Shown here piece by piece: positions 27,298-34,909 of a stretch of 64,000 nt of DNA. Positions within the stretch are counted from its first letter, which is position 1, and each line of letters opens with the position of its first letter. Source of the stretch: Gimesia benthica. GTDB lineage: Bacteria; Planctomycetota; Planctomycetia; Planctomycetales; Planctomycetaceae. The stretch covers positions 6,894,001 to 6,958,000 of the forward strand of contig NZ_CP043930.1 in the NCBI RefSeq assembly GCF_009720525.1, written 5' to 3'. Below the pieces are notes generated by a model that was given only the letters and a program-made list of their open reading frames with translations, did no database searches and was not told the DNA's origin. Both the position numbers and the translations under genes were made by a program.

Positions 27298-27561
27298 ATG
27301 GCGCCGGAACAAATCAGATCGGTTATCTTGGATATCTTGGCTCGAATTGCTCCCGATGAAGATCTTTCGGAACTCGATGATAGCGTTCCTTTTCGGGATC
27401 AGATGGAACTGGACAGCATGGACTTTCTGGATATCGTCATGGAGCTGCGAAAGCTCTATCGCGTGCAGATTCCGGAAGAAGACTACGGCGAACTGGTAAC
27501 CATGGACAGCACCGTGACCTACCTGACTCCCCTCCTGAAGGATGCTGAAAGCACCGTCTGA
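27298..27561 (+). CDS. Acyl carrier protein
   Basis: 87 residues, acidic, four-helix carrier protein. The phosphopantetheine attachment site is Ser40 in MELDSMDFLDIV, the equivalent of the DSL motif, with Met after the serine. ATG 27298 is preceded by GGAG. It lies 21 bases before the first CrtI-like oxidoreductase gene, so the two are cotranscribed. It probably carries the chain built by the neighbouring ketosynthase and processed by the FabZ-like dehydratase and the two FAD enzymes. It is shorter in the helix II/III region and more divergent than a housekeeping AcpP, which fits a dedicated carrier. Confidence 0.92.
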   Translation: MAPEQIRSVILDILARIAPDEDLSELDDSVPFRDQMELDSMDFLDIVMELRKLYRVQIPEEDYGELVTMDSTVTYLTPLLKDAESTV

Positions 27562-27582
27562 TTCTCCAACCTTCCCGACGCC

Positions 27583-28968
27583 ATGACCTACGATTCGATT
27601 ATTATTGGTGCCGGCCTTTCCGGGCTGGCTGCAGGAATCCGACTGGCGTACTATGGGAAGCAGGTGTGCATCCTCGAACGGCACACCACCATTGGCGGAT
27701 TGAACTCCTTCTATCGCCTGCGCGGTCGCAATCATGATGTCGGTCTGCATGCCGTCACCAACTATTCGCCTCCAGGCGGAAAACGGGGCCCCCTGAATAA
27801 GATTCTCAGGCAGCTCCGTTTTCAGTGGGATGACTTCGACCTCAGCCCCCAATGTGGCTCTTCGGTCGTGTTCCCCGGTCATACTCTGCGGTTCAATAAT
27901 CAGTTCGATTATTTCGAAGCCCAGATCGCCGAACAGTTTCCCAGCCAGATCGACGGCTTCCGACGACTCGTTGCTGACATCGACTCTCACAACATCGGCG
28001 ATCTCGGACAGACCTGGATCTCGGCCCGCAAACGTATGGCGGAACAGATTTCCGATCCGCTGCTGATCAACATGTTGCTCTGCCCGCTGATGTTTTACGG
28101 CAGTCCCTCGGAGCACGATATGGACTTTAACCAGTTCGTGATCATGTTCCGCAGCATCTATCAGGAAGGCTTTGCCCGCCCCTACAAAGGGGTGCGGCTG
28201 ATTCTCAAAAACCTCGTTCGCAAATTCAAAGAACTCGGTGGTGAACTCAAGCTCCGCGCCGGTGTCCAGCAACTGCTTACCGACGGTCAGCAGGTGAACG
28301 GCGTCATGCTCGATGACGGGCAGATCCTCCAGGCTAAAAACGTGCTTTCCTCGGCTGGATCCGCGGAAACACTCAAGCTCTGTGGCGCTGATGTCACTGC
28401 AGATGAACGTTTTACGCCGGGTGAAATTTCGTTCGTCGAAACGATCTCCGTGCTCGATCAACAGCCGGCGGAATTCGGACACGAGGAGACGATTGTCTTC
28501 TACAATGAATCGGAAGACTTCTACTACGAGCAGTCCAAAGAACCGGTCGACGTCCGTAGCGGAATTATCTGCTCGCCTAATAATTTCGAGTACGATCAGC
28601 CACTCGAAGAGGGCTCGATCCGCATCACGGCTCTCGCAAATCCCGATTACTGGATGAATCTCCCCGAAGACAAGTACGTCGCCGAGAAGAAATACTGGTA
28701 CGATCAGATTCTTGAGTCCTCGATGCGTTACATCCCCGACTTCCGCCCGCACGTTATTGATGTGGACACGTTCACACCCCGCACCATTAAGAAATTCACC
28801 GGGCATATCAATGGGTGTGTGTACGGGGCGCCTCAGAAAATCCTGGATGGTACCACCCCCTTCGATAATCTCTTTCTGTGTGGCACCGATCAGGGCTTCC
28901 TCGGCATCATCGGTTCGATGCTCTCCGGGATCAGCATTGCTAACCTGCACCTGCTGAACGCGAAGTGA
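27583..28968 (+). CDS. CrtI-like FAD-dependent oxidoreductase, first copy
   Basis: 461 residues of the phytoene desaturase / carotenoid isomerase / all-trans-retinol saturase superfamily. The FAD-binding Rossmann motif GAGLSG is at residues 9-14, followed by ILERHTTIGGLNSFY (the typical E...GG segment), and the C-terminal FAD motif LFLCGTDQGFLGIIGSMLSG. There is no sign of carotenoid genes (crtB, crtE) nearby; the partners are a ketosynthase, an acyl carrier protein and a dehydratase. Desaturation, saturation or isomerisation of an acyl chain is therefore more likely than carotenoid synthesis (inference). It shares superfamily membership but only modest identity with the second copy at 29218-30645. 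Confidence 0.85.
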   Translation: MTYDSIIIGAGLSGLAAGIRLAYYGKQVCILERHTTIGGLNSFYRLRGRNHDVGLHAVTNYSPPGGKRGPLNKILRQLRFQWDDFDLSPQCGSSVVFPGHTLRFNNQFDYFEAQIAEQFPSQIDGFRRLVADIDSHNIGDLGQTWISARKRMAEQISDPLLINMLLCPLMFYGSPSEHDMDFNQFVIMFRSIYQEGFARPYKGVRLILKNLVRKFKELGGELKLRAGVQQLLTDGQQVNGVMLDDGQILQAKNVLSSAGSAETLKLCGADVTADERFTPGEISFVETISVLDQQPAEFGHEETIVFYNESEDFYYEQSKEPVDVRSGIICSPNNFEYDQPLEEGSIRITALANPDYWMNLPEDKYVAEKKYWYDQILESSMRYIPDFRPHVIDVDTFTPRTIKKFTGHINGCVYGAPQKILDGTTPFDNLFLCGTDQGFLGIIGSMLSGISIANLHLLNAK

Positions 28969-29051
28969 GCCGTTTACCGGCTTTCTGACATGCTGTACTT
29001 CTGCTTCACTGTGCGATAAATCCCCTGTTTCTATAACTCTGCGGCTGCGAA

Positions 29052-29095
29052 TTGTCACACTTTTGTCACAGTATTCTCTTTTACTCTGGTATAGT
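29052..29095 (+). promoter_or_regulatory. Extended -10 promoter with direct repeats before the second CrtI-like gene
   Basis: TGGTATAGT at 29087-29095 is an extended -10 element. Upstream are two direct repeats TTGTCACA at 29052-29059 and 29063-29070, 11 bases (one helical turn) apart, located where an activator or repressor would bind. The distance to a TTGTCA -35 is too long (21 bases), so the extended -10 is the likely determinant. Transcription would start near 29102. Confidence 0.5.
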
Positions 29096-29132
29096 AGACA
29101 AAGCCCCTGATTTTCGATAAACAGGAGAAGCA

Positions 29133-29159
29133 ATGTTGTCATCTTACGCCCGGGCATGA
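29133..29159 (+). CDS. Eight-codon leader peptide MLSSYARA
   Basis: ATG at 29133 follows a strong ribosome site (CAGGAG, about 6 bases away) and reads MLSSYARA to a TGA at 29157-29159. The stop codon lies inside the left arm of a terminator-like hairpin (29151-29176). A good ribosome site on such a short frame, directly before a terminator and just after a promoter, is the usual layout of a transcription attenuator. There is no run of a single regulatory codon, so the signal is unknown; it might sense ribosome state or a small molecule instead. No homology can be judged at this length. Confidence 0.45.
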   Translation: MLSSYARA

Positions 29160-29182
29160 GTCCCTTCATGGTCCCGTTTTTT
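29151..29182 (+). terminator. Attenuator-like hairpin with T6 before the second CrtI-like gene
   Basis: CGGGCATGA (29151-29159) pairs with TCATG..CCCG (29166-29176), nine base pairs with a 2-base GT bulge and a 6-base loop, followed by TTTTTT (29177-29182). It lies between a likely promoter and the gene start at 29218. It could be the terminator of the first oxidoreductase gene instead, but that gene ends 180 bases earlier. Confidence 0.55.
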
Positions 29183-29217
29183 CTTCTCTGCTGATTTAAA
29201 TACGACGCTGAATTATT

Positions 29218-30645
29218 ATGGCCAAAGACTTTTTGAAAGACGCAAAAGACGAATACGATGTCATCGTCATCGGTAGTGGTCTGGCAGGCATGACCTCCGC
29301 CAACATTCTGGCCCGGCAGGGGTACTCCGTGCTGCTGCTGGAACATCATTACCAGTTGGGAGGCATGGCCACCTGGTTCAAACGGCAGAACGGGCACATC
29401 TTTGACATCTCTCTCCACGGCTTCCCCTACGGCATGCTTAAGAGCTGCCGCAAATACTGGACCCAGGAGATCGCAGATAACATCGTCCCCCTGCGAGGCG
29501 TCCGCTTTGAAAATCCGCAGTTTTCGCTGGAGACCACCTTCACTCGTGATGACTTCACCCGCCTGCTGATCGAAAAATTCGGCATCGAATCCGAAACCGT
29601 CAAGAACTTCTTTGATACTGCCCGTAAGATGAACTTCTTCGACGATCAGGGCAAAACCACAAGAGAGCTGTTCGAAGAGTTCTTCCCCGGCCGCGATGAT
29701 GTCGTCCGCCTGCTCATGGAACCGATCTCCTACGCCAACGGTTCGACCCTCGAAGATCCCGCGATCACCTACGGCATCGTCTTCTCGAACTTCATGCAGA
29801 AGGGCGTCTATACCTTCCGCGGCGGTACAGATCACCTGGTCAAACTGATCAAGGCTGAAATGGAACGCAATGGCGTCGATGTCCGCATCCGGACCCAGGT
29901 CGAAAAGATCGAAGTCACCCCCGACCGTCGCGTGACTGGCGTGGTGGTCAACGGACGTCGCATTGGCTGTAAGGCCATCATGTCCAACTCGAACATCAAA
30001 GGCACCATCCTCAACCTCGTGGGCGAAGAACATTTCGATCCCGAGTACGTCGAGGAAACCAAAGCCGTCCGTCTCAACAACAGCAGTACCCAGGTCTATA
30101 TCGCGCTCAAGCCGGGCGACGAACTCGATTTCTGCGGCGACCTGCTCTTCCATTCCGAGCACAAAGGCTTCGATATCAAAGCCATGCTCAGTAAAGAGGT
30201 TAGTAGCCGTACCTTCTCGTTCTACTATCCCGAAACCCGGCCCGGCAGCGAACGCTCTCTGATCGTCTCGTCGACCAACGCGAATTTCAGCGACTGGGCT
30301 AATCTTCCCGACGACCAGTACGAAGCCGATAAGAATCATCTGATCGAGACGACCCTCGACTGCCTCGAACAGTACGTTCCCAACATCCGCGAACGTGTAG
30401 ACCACCTCGAAGCTTCCACCCCGCGGACCTTCCAACGCTACACGCAGCACCTGCAGGGAGCCTCGTTCGGAACCAAGTTCGAAGGTCTCAAGGTCAGCAA
30501 GGAACTGCCAGAACAGATCGAAGGCCTGTACCATGCCGGCTCGGTCGGAATCATCATGTCGGGCTGGCTCGGCGCTGTGAACTACGGCGTGATCGTCAGC
30601 AACGACGTTGATAAATACCTGACACCCGCTGCCGCCAGCATCTGA
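29218..30645 (+). CDS. CrtI-like FAD-dependent oxidoreductase, second copy
   Basis: 475 residues, same superfamily as the preceding oxidoreductase. GSGLAG at residues 19-24 is the FAD phosphate-binding motif; [16 protein letters not shown] follows. The C-terminal FAD motif is [20 protein letters not shown] lysine/aspartate-rich N-terminal leader ([14 protein letters not shown]) precedes the Rossmann fold. It has its own promoter and leader-peptide attenuator, so it may be regulated separately from the ACP and first oxidoreductase genes. The pair of CrtI-like enzymes flanked by fatty-acid-type enzymes suggests two successive oxidative or isomerising steps on an ACP-bound chain (inference). Confidence 0.85.
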   Translation: MAKDFLKDAKDEYDVIVIGSGLAGMTSANILARQGYSVLLLEHHYQLGGMATWFKRQNGHIFDISLHGFPYGMLKSCRKYWTQEIADNIVPLRGVRFENPQFSLETTFTRDDFTRLLIEKFGIESETVKNFFDTARKMNFFDDQGKTTRELFEEFFPGRDDVVRLLMEPISYANGSTLEDPAITYGIVFSNFMQKGVYTFRGGTDHLVKLIKAEMERNGVDVRIRTQVEKIEVTPDRRVTGVVVNGRRIGCKAIMSNSNIKGTILNLVGEEHFDPEYVEETKAVRLNNSSTQVYIALKPGDELDFCGDLLFHSEHKGFDIKAMLSKEVSSRTFSFYYPETRPGSERSLIVSSTNANFSDWANLPDDQYEADKNHLIETTLDCLEQYVPNIRERVDHLEASTPRTFQRYTQHLQGASFGTKFEGLKVSKELPEQIEGLYHAGSVGIIMSGWLGAVNYGVIVSNDVDKYLTPAAASI

Positions 30646-30699
30646 ACCGCAGCCCCTGTTCGCACAGACCCGCTCACACAATAGAAACGGATTGATCTC

Positions 30700-31125
30700 G
30701 TGAATCTGGATGAAATCAAAGCCTGTATTCCGCACCGGGAACCTTTTCTGTGGCTCGATGAAGTCGTCGCGCTGGATGAAAACAGCATCCACGCCCGCAA
30801 GTTCGTCTCATCCGATCTGGACCTCTTTCAGGGACACTATCCCGATCACCCGGTCCTGCCTGGCGTGATCCTCTGTGAAGCTGCGATGCAGGCTGCCGCT
30901 GTCTTCATCGCGAAGACGGATGCCCCGTCCAGCGACAAAGTACCCGTTGCCACCCGGCTGAACAACACCAAGTTCCGCCGGATGGTCAAGCCGGGAGAGA
31001 CGATTGATATCCAGGTGACTCTCAGTGAAAAAATGGGTGGTGCCTGGTTCTTTACCGGCAAACTCTCGGTTGGCAAAGAGACCGCTGTCCGTCTCGAATT
31101 CGCCGTGACCGCAGCCGAGGCTTAA
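30700..31125 (+). CDS. FabZ-like 3-hydroxyacyl-ACP dehydratase
   Basis: 141 residues with a single hotdog fold. The catalytic pair is present: His46 in FQGHYPDHPVLPGV and Glu60 in LCEAAMQ, 14 residues apart as in FabZ. Start is GTG at 30700; no ATG is suitable in the first part. It removes water from the 3-hydroxyacyl-ACP made after the ketosynthase step and a ketoreductase (no ketoreductase gene is present in this cluster). It ends the run that starts with the ketosynthase and is convergent with the PQQ-like propeller gene. As with the other members, divergence from housekeeping FabZ and the location suggest a dedicated pathway. Confidence 0.9.
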   Translation: MNLDEIKACIPHREPFLWLDEVVALDENSIHARKFVSSDLDLFQGHYPDHPVLPGVILCEAAMQAAAVFIAKTDAPSSDKVPVATRLNNTKFRRMVKPGETIDIQVTLSEKMGGAWFFTGKLSVGKETAVRLEFAVTAAEA

Positions 31126-31147
31126 AACAAAACCCTCAACGCGTCGC

Positions 31148-32437
31148 TTATTTACCCGCAGACTGATCTTCAATCCGATACAGGAAATGCTCGGTGCGCA
31201 GGATCAACGACTTACCAGCGACCGCCAGCGATGCCACACAGCCTTCCTCCAGCTGGTTCGCAGCCAGTTCCTTGTACTCTTTTCCGGGCACAAACACCCG
31301 TGTGACTCCTTCACGGTCCGGAGCATAGATCTTTCCATCTGCAAAAATGGGAGAGGCTGAAAACGAACTGCGGTCCATCCGTTCTTTCCAGACCAGCTTG
31401 CCGGAGTCCTTAGCATCCAGGCACGACGCGATGCCCTTATCGTCGATCATATAGATCAGGCCGTCGATCAGCAGTTGTGACGGCTTGGAAGGAATCCCCT
31501 TCTGTTCGACCCATTTGACGTGCGAATCAGTCACGTTCCCTTTACCACCCGGATTGACGACATACAGATGGGCTTTCGGGAAACCGGTACCGACGTAGAT
31601 CTTCTCTCCATCATACAGCGGACGATTGGCGGCGGAGTGCTGGGGATAATAGAACTTCCAGTACTCTTCTCCCGTCAGCGGGTTATAGGAAACGGTTGCT
31701 TTCGCCGCCGGGCTGATCAGCTGCACGCGTCCCTCGTATTCAATCACCCGGGGTGTGGCGAAAGCTTTTTTGGAATCGCCATTCTTGGTTCCGTATTCAA
31801 TGTCGCGATCTTTTTTCCACACCTCTTTGCCGGTCTCTTTATCCAGTGCGACGATGTACTGGTAATCGTAACCATCATACTGCAGGATCAGCAGGTTCTG
31901 GTAAATGATGGGTGACGACCCCGCACCCCGCCAGTGATTGCAGGGATAATCGCGGCGTTCCCAGAGGATATTTCCGTTCTTCGTATCCAGGCAGGCGGTT
32001 CCATACGCACCGTAATGCACATAGATCCGTCCCTCTTCGATGATCGGGGTACTCGAGGCGTGTGAGTTACTCGGATCAATATACTGTGGCTTCTCCACGT
32101 CGAAGATTTTCTTGTCGATCAGAATCTTACCAGTGTTGAAATCGACACAGACCACTCCCAGCTCTTTCCCGTCCTTGGTTGAAGTCGTGACCCAGACCTG
32201 ATCTTTCCAGACGACGGGAGACGACCAGGCCCGTCCGTGAATCGGCGTCTTCCAGACGATATTCTCTTTCTCGCTCCAGGTCGTGGGGAGTCCGGTCGCT
32301 TCCGATGTGCCGTCCGCATGGGGGCCTCGGAACTGGTTCCAGTAAGGTTCCTCAGCCGAGACACGAACCGGGGCAGTCAGAACCAGAGCCAGCAGACAGG
32401 CGGCGGAAAACAGACATCGTAAGTGGGACGCAGACAT
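31148..32437 (-). CDS. Secreted PQQ-like beta-propeller protein
   Basis: 429 residues from ATG 32437 (AGGA seven bases upstream; the frame could open at 32509 but that extension lacks a signal peptide). Signal peptide SASHLRCLFSAACLLALVL ends before AEEPYWNQFRG, a start typical of planctomycete PQQ-like quinoprotein/BamB-type propellers. Repeated WxxPVV, TxxGKxxW and SPxxY motifs give about seven to eight blades. Binding of PQQ is not certain: such proteins are often structural. It is monocistronic, on the opposite strand to the lipid cluster, and its substrate is unknown. Confidence 0.85.
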   Translation of the reverse strand: MSASHLRCLFSAACLLALVLTAPVRVSAEEPYWNQFRGPHADGTSEATGLPTTWSEKENIVWKTPIHGRAWSSPVVWKDQVWVTTSTKDGKELGVVCVDFNTGKILIDKKIFDVEKPQYIDPSNSHASSTPIIEEGRIYVHYGAYGTACLDTKNGNILWERRDYPCNHWRGAGSSPIIYQNLLILQYDGYDYQYIVALDKETGKEVWKKDRDIEYGTKNGDSKKAFATPRVIEYEGRVQLISPAAKATVSYNPLTGEEYWKFYYPQHSAANRPLYDGEKIYVGTGFPKAHLYVVNPGGKGNVTDSHVKWVEQKGIPSKPSQLLIDGLIYMIDDKGIASCLDAKDSGKLVWKERMDRSSFSASPIFADGKIYAPDREGVTRVFVPGKEYKELAANQLEEGCVASLAVAGKSLILRTEHFLYRIEDQSAGK

Positions 32438-32609
32438 TACGGAATCCTGTATCGAAGTAGAAAATCGGGAAGGAGATTGAGATTCAATCGGACGACAAAA
32501 CGCCGCCATATCGGGGGATAATAACTAAAGGAAGTTAACGTGCAGGCCTAGTTTACTGCCTCTTTCTGATTATAGAACCCGGCACACCCGATGCAATTGT
32601 AAACCGGCT

Positions 32610-33110
32610 TCAATCTGTTTCTGAGGATTCTTTACGAACGAACTCGACGTCGATGATATCCTCTTCCTTCACGGTGCTCTGTGTACTGCCGAAGTCTTGG
32701 AAGCCGGCGTGGCTCGAATGAAAGCTCGCATGACTCTGGACTTGCAGCATCGCTTTCTTGCGGAGCCATTCCCCGATATGCACCTTCAACAGTTCGCGAA
32801 CGGGAGGAATCAGTAATGCGAATCCGAGCATGTCTGTCATGATACCAGGGGTGATCAGAAACGCTCCCGCGATCAGAATCATCAGACCGTCCAGCACAAC
32901 ACCTGTTGGCTGCTGTCCCTGAACCAGGTTCATCTGGATCTTCTTCCAGGCCTGCGCACCCTGTTTACGTGCCAGCCAGGCACCCAATATTCCCGTAACG
33001 ACGACCAGGCCAAACGTGACGGTCGGACTGGTCAGCGAACTGAACCAGAGCAACAGCCAGAGTTCGGCCAGGGGAATCAGCGTGAATAACAGAAACAGGC
33101 GAAAGAGCAC
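32610..33110 (-). CDS. fxsA: FxsA family membrane protein
   Basis: 166 residues. Three to four hydrophobic segments (residues 1-24, 28-45, 77-105) with the family signature LIPLAELWLLLWF near the start and GAFLITPGIMTDMLGFALLIPPVR, matching FxsA (suppressor of F exclusion of phage T7 in E. coli). The polar C-terminal tail is planctomycete-specific and probably cytoplasmic. Role unclear in this organism. It lies in the same direction as the PQQ propeller gene, with 172 bases between it and that gene's start, so it may be a separate transcript. Confidence 0.85.
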   Translation of the reverse strand: MLFRLFLLFTLIPLAELWLLLWFSSLTSPTVTFGLVVVTGILGAWLARKQGAQAWKKIQMNLVQGQQPTGVVLDGLMILIAGAFLITPGIMTDMLGFALLIPPVRELLKVHIGEWLRKKAMLQVQSHASFHSSHAGFQDFGSTQSTVKEEDIIDVEFVRKESSETD

Positions 33111-33518
33111 AGTCGGCCACCAGGAAAAACAGTTACTAAATGCGAGGCACCGGGGTTCATTCTATACCAAACCGACGCCTCTGAACATCCCCACCTTTCG
33201 AGACGGGGACTCTCTTTTTTCTGAAAAACGAAAATTCTCATAGGCCCGCAATCGTAAAAAATAGAACGTGTGAACGTGCTCAAAGGATCAAATACAGTGC
33301 ATAAAATTCACTTGATTCGCACCTGCCGAATCGTATGTTGTTTGTTTCTGGCTCGCGCGCGAGGCGGGTACTCTCCGCACTGATCTTGCAGAACCGGTGT
33401 CACAACAGCATCTGAATTCGCGTCGATTTTCACCAGGTATCCACCAGAAACATTCCGAATGCATGCACGATGTTCCCCGTTTGAGCTGGGCACACGGAGA
33501 CACAAACCAGCCAGACCA

Positions 33519-33576
33519 GGACAAAATCCGGGACGCATTGGGACAAAATTCCGGACACACCAGGACAAAATTCTGG
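33519..33576. repeat. Three direct repeats, 22-base period
   Basis: GGACAAAATCCGG at 33519, GGACAAAATTCCGG at 33541 and GGACAAAATTCTGG at 33563 are copies spaced exactly 22 bases apart. Each contains a small inverted symmetry (CCGGAATTTT-like). The spacing is close to two helical turns, so they face the same side of the DNA. Confidence 0.75.
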
Positions 33577-33855
33577 CTTGACCTCCCCGAGCACATCAAC
33601 AAGATAACGAACATCAAGAAAACAAAAAGCATCAGCTTCATCCTCCACTGAAAGTGCATCAGTCCTCAATCTCCTGAGCGGCAAGGCGCTAGCCGCCGGT
33701 AACCACGGTAAACCCTGTAATATTAAAATACGACAAAAACCATTTCGCTGACATCAGAGGGTGGGCTCGAATAACTTTCGGGCCGAGCGCAGCGAGCAGG
33801 AAACTGTCAGGGCAAACGTTTAAGCCAGCAACACAGTTCGATTCCAGAAAAGTAG

Positions 33856-33877
33856 GGGAGGACCTGCGTGTCCTCCC
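33856..33877. other. Perfect 8-base hairpin in the gene-free region
   Basis: GGGAGGAC and GTCCTCCC with a 6-base loop CTGCGT. There is no adjacent T-run and no nearby gene end, so it is unassigned; it may mark a small RNA or the edge of an inserted element. Confidence 0.4.
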
Positions 33878-34083
33878 GCCTGGCGGCTATCAAGTTTCAG
33901 CGAATCCCCCGGGGGAAACCAGGAAACACTCCGAACAAATTACGTTGCGTCAAGCGCAATCAGATATCATAGGGAACGGCACAAACAGGAATAGAGGAAG
34001 ATCTCCCCTGCACATCAGGAACCAGTGAAAATCAGCATCAGTAAGTCGCAGATTACAACGCAACCGAAAATCAGTCAGTGAAT

Positions 34084-34110
34084 TTTCGTGCCTTTTGTGA
34101 TTTTCGTCGT
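34084..34110. repeat. TTTCGTGNN repeat, copy 1
   Basis: Three 9-base units, TTTCGTGCC, TTTTGTGAT and TTTCGTCGT, in tandem. The same 9-base unit recurs at 36189-36215 and 38577-38594, so this is a dispersed family. Confidence 0.65.
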
Positions 34111-34119
34111 TTAAAACCA

Positions 34120-34180
34120 TAAAAAAAAGTGCGAACCGCACAGCACGTTGTTCGCCAACGCGTCTGTGCCATTCGCACTT
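34120..34180 (-). terminator. Strong rho-independent terminator after the DUF1559-linked lipoprotein gene
   Basis: On the minus strand AAGTGCGAA pairs with TTCGCACTT (outer 9 bp), CTGTGC with GCACAG (6 bp) and CGTTG with CAACG (5 bp) around a short loop, then a run of eight T. It ends transcription of the lipoprotein gene starting at 34747. Confidence 0.85.
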
Positions 34181-34258
34181 ATTGAGAGTGACAGGCTCGC
34201 AGATAACTTCGCCCCGAAATAATGACTTTCGAGGTGCACTGCTCAAACTGAATCAATC

Positions 34259-34747
34259 TTACTTCTTCAAATCAAAATCAACCGTTGTCTGTCCCTTTTC
34301 CACGGTCGCTTTCAGACTGCTGTTCGCCGGGCTCGAGTATTTCGGCGGCAGGAGCTGTTTGGCTCCCTTTTCTTCGGCTTCCGCATCCGAGAGACCTTCT
34401 GGAACAGCGGTCCCATCGGGGAGAACCAGTTTGCTGATATAAACCTGGTACTCGCCAGGCAGGGCACCGCTGGATTCCTTCTCTGCTTGACCAGACATCT
34501 GCGGCTGCAGCGAATACTTTCCGCTGGCATCGGTCAGACCGTAGGCAATCGCATTTCCCTCCTGTGGCATGAAGTTGACCATCACACCCTCCAGAGGGGC
34601 ACCATCTAAAGTCACAGTTCCTGTCACGGGAACCAGTTCAGAGACAAAATCAGGTTGTTCGGTGGAAGCACCACAACCCGGGAGCAGCAGGGCGGCAGCA
34701 GCCAGTAGAATTCCTGTCTGCACAGGACGTAAATTGAGAGTCAACAT
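34259..34747 (-). CDS. Lipoprotein with carboxypeptidase regulatory-like (transthyretin-type) domain
   Basis: 162 residues from ATG 34747, chosen because AGAAGG lies six bases upstream and the next residues form a lipoprotein signal; the open frame runs further upstream without sense. Lipobox LLPGC, Cys at about residue 25. The mature part is one beta-sandwich domain: VPVTGTVTLDGAPLEGVMVNF, GLTDASGKYSL, GEYQVYISKL and TVEKGQTTVDFDL. This domain is abundant in planctomycetes as a partner of DUF1559 proteins; function is unknown, possibly surface assembly or adhesion. It follows the DUF1559 gene on the same strand (162-base gap with a GC-rich hairpin) and is followed by a strong terminator, so the pair is a two-gene unit. 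Confidence 0.88.
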   Translation of the reverse strand: MLTLNLRPVQTGILLAAAALLLPGCGASTEQPDFVSELVPVTGTVTLDGAPLEGVMVNFMPQEGNAIAYGLTDASGKYSLQPQMSGQAEKESSGALPGEYQVYISKLVLPDGTAVPEGLSDAEAEEKGAKQLLPPKYSSPANSSLKATVEKGQTTVDFDLKK

Positions 34748-34799
34748 GAAGCACCTTCTATGAGGAACGGAGGGATAATCAAAAGCAGGGAGGAAGATA

Positions 34800-34846
34800 G
34801 TGAAACCCACCCGGGAAACCGCGGTAGCGGAACCCGGATGGTTCAC
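34800..34846 (-). other. GC-rich hairpin between DUF1559 and lipoprotein genes (first pair)
   Basis: GTGAA at 34800 pairs with TTCAC at 34842-34846 and CCCGG-type bases pair further in, with one or two bulges. No T-run follows. It could reduce downstream expression or stabilise the upstream message. A hairpin at the same place is found in the second DUF1559/lipoprotein pair (59819-59852). Confidence 0.4.
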
Positions 34847-34909
34847 CATTTGAATAGTTTCAAAGCACAGGCGCTGAGGGATGGGGATCACTGACGATCC
34901 GGTTCCAGC

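Larger units (their letters stand above)
33111..34119. other. 1-kb intergenic region with repeats and hairpins, no gene
   Basis: I see no credible gene: the open frames of 84-123 codons overlap on both strands, lack ribosome sites and share no recognisable motif. The region contains three copies of a 22-base-period repeat (33519-33576), an 8-base perfect hairpin GGGAGGAC/GTCCTCCC (33856-33877), a CCCCCGGGGG palindrome (33906-33915) and a 9-base-period TTTCGTGNN repeat (34084-34110). It might be a decayed mobile insertion or a site for DNA-binding proteins. Confidence 0.55.

Noticed and set aside
29063-29095. Classical -35/-10 promoter TTGTCA...TATAGT
   Set aside because: The 21-base spacer is too long for a sigma-70 promoter. 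An extended -10 is more likely.
27124-30792. 1,222-codon open frame on the minus strand
   Set aside because: It runs over four clear plus-strand genes whose motifs are intact, and its sequence has no domain. Treated as a codon-usage artefact.
33288-33659. 123-codon minus-strand frame in the gene-free region
   Set aside because: Overlaps open frames on the other strand, has no ribosome site and contains the 22-base repeats. Not supported as a gene.
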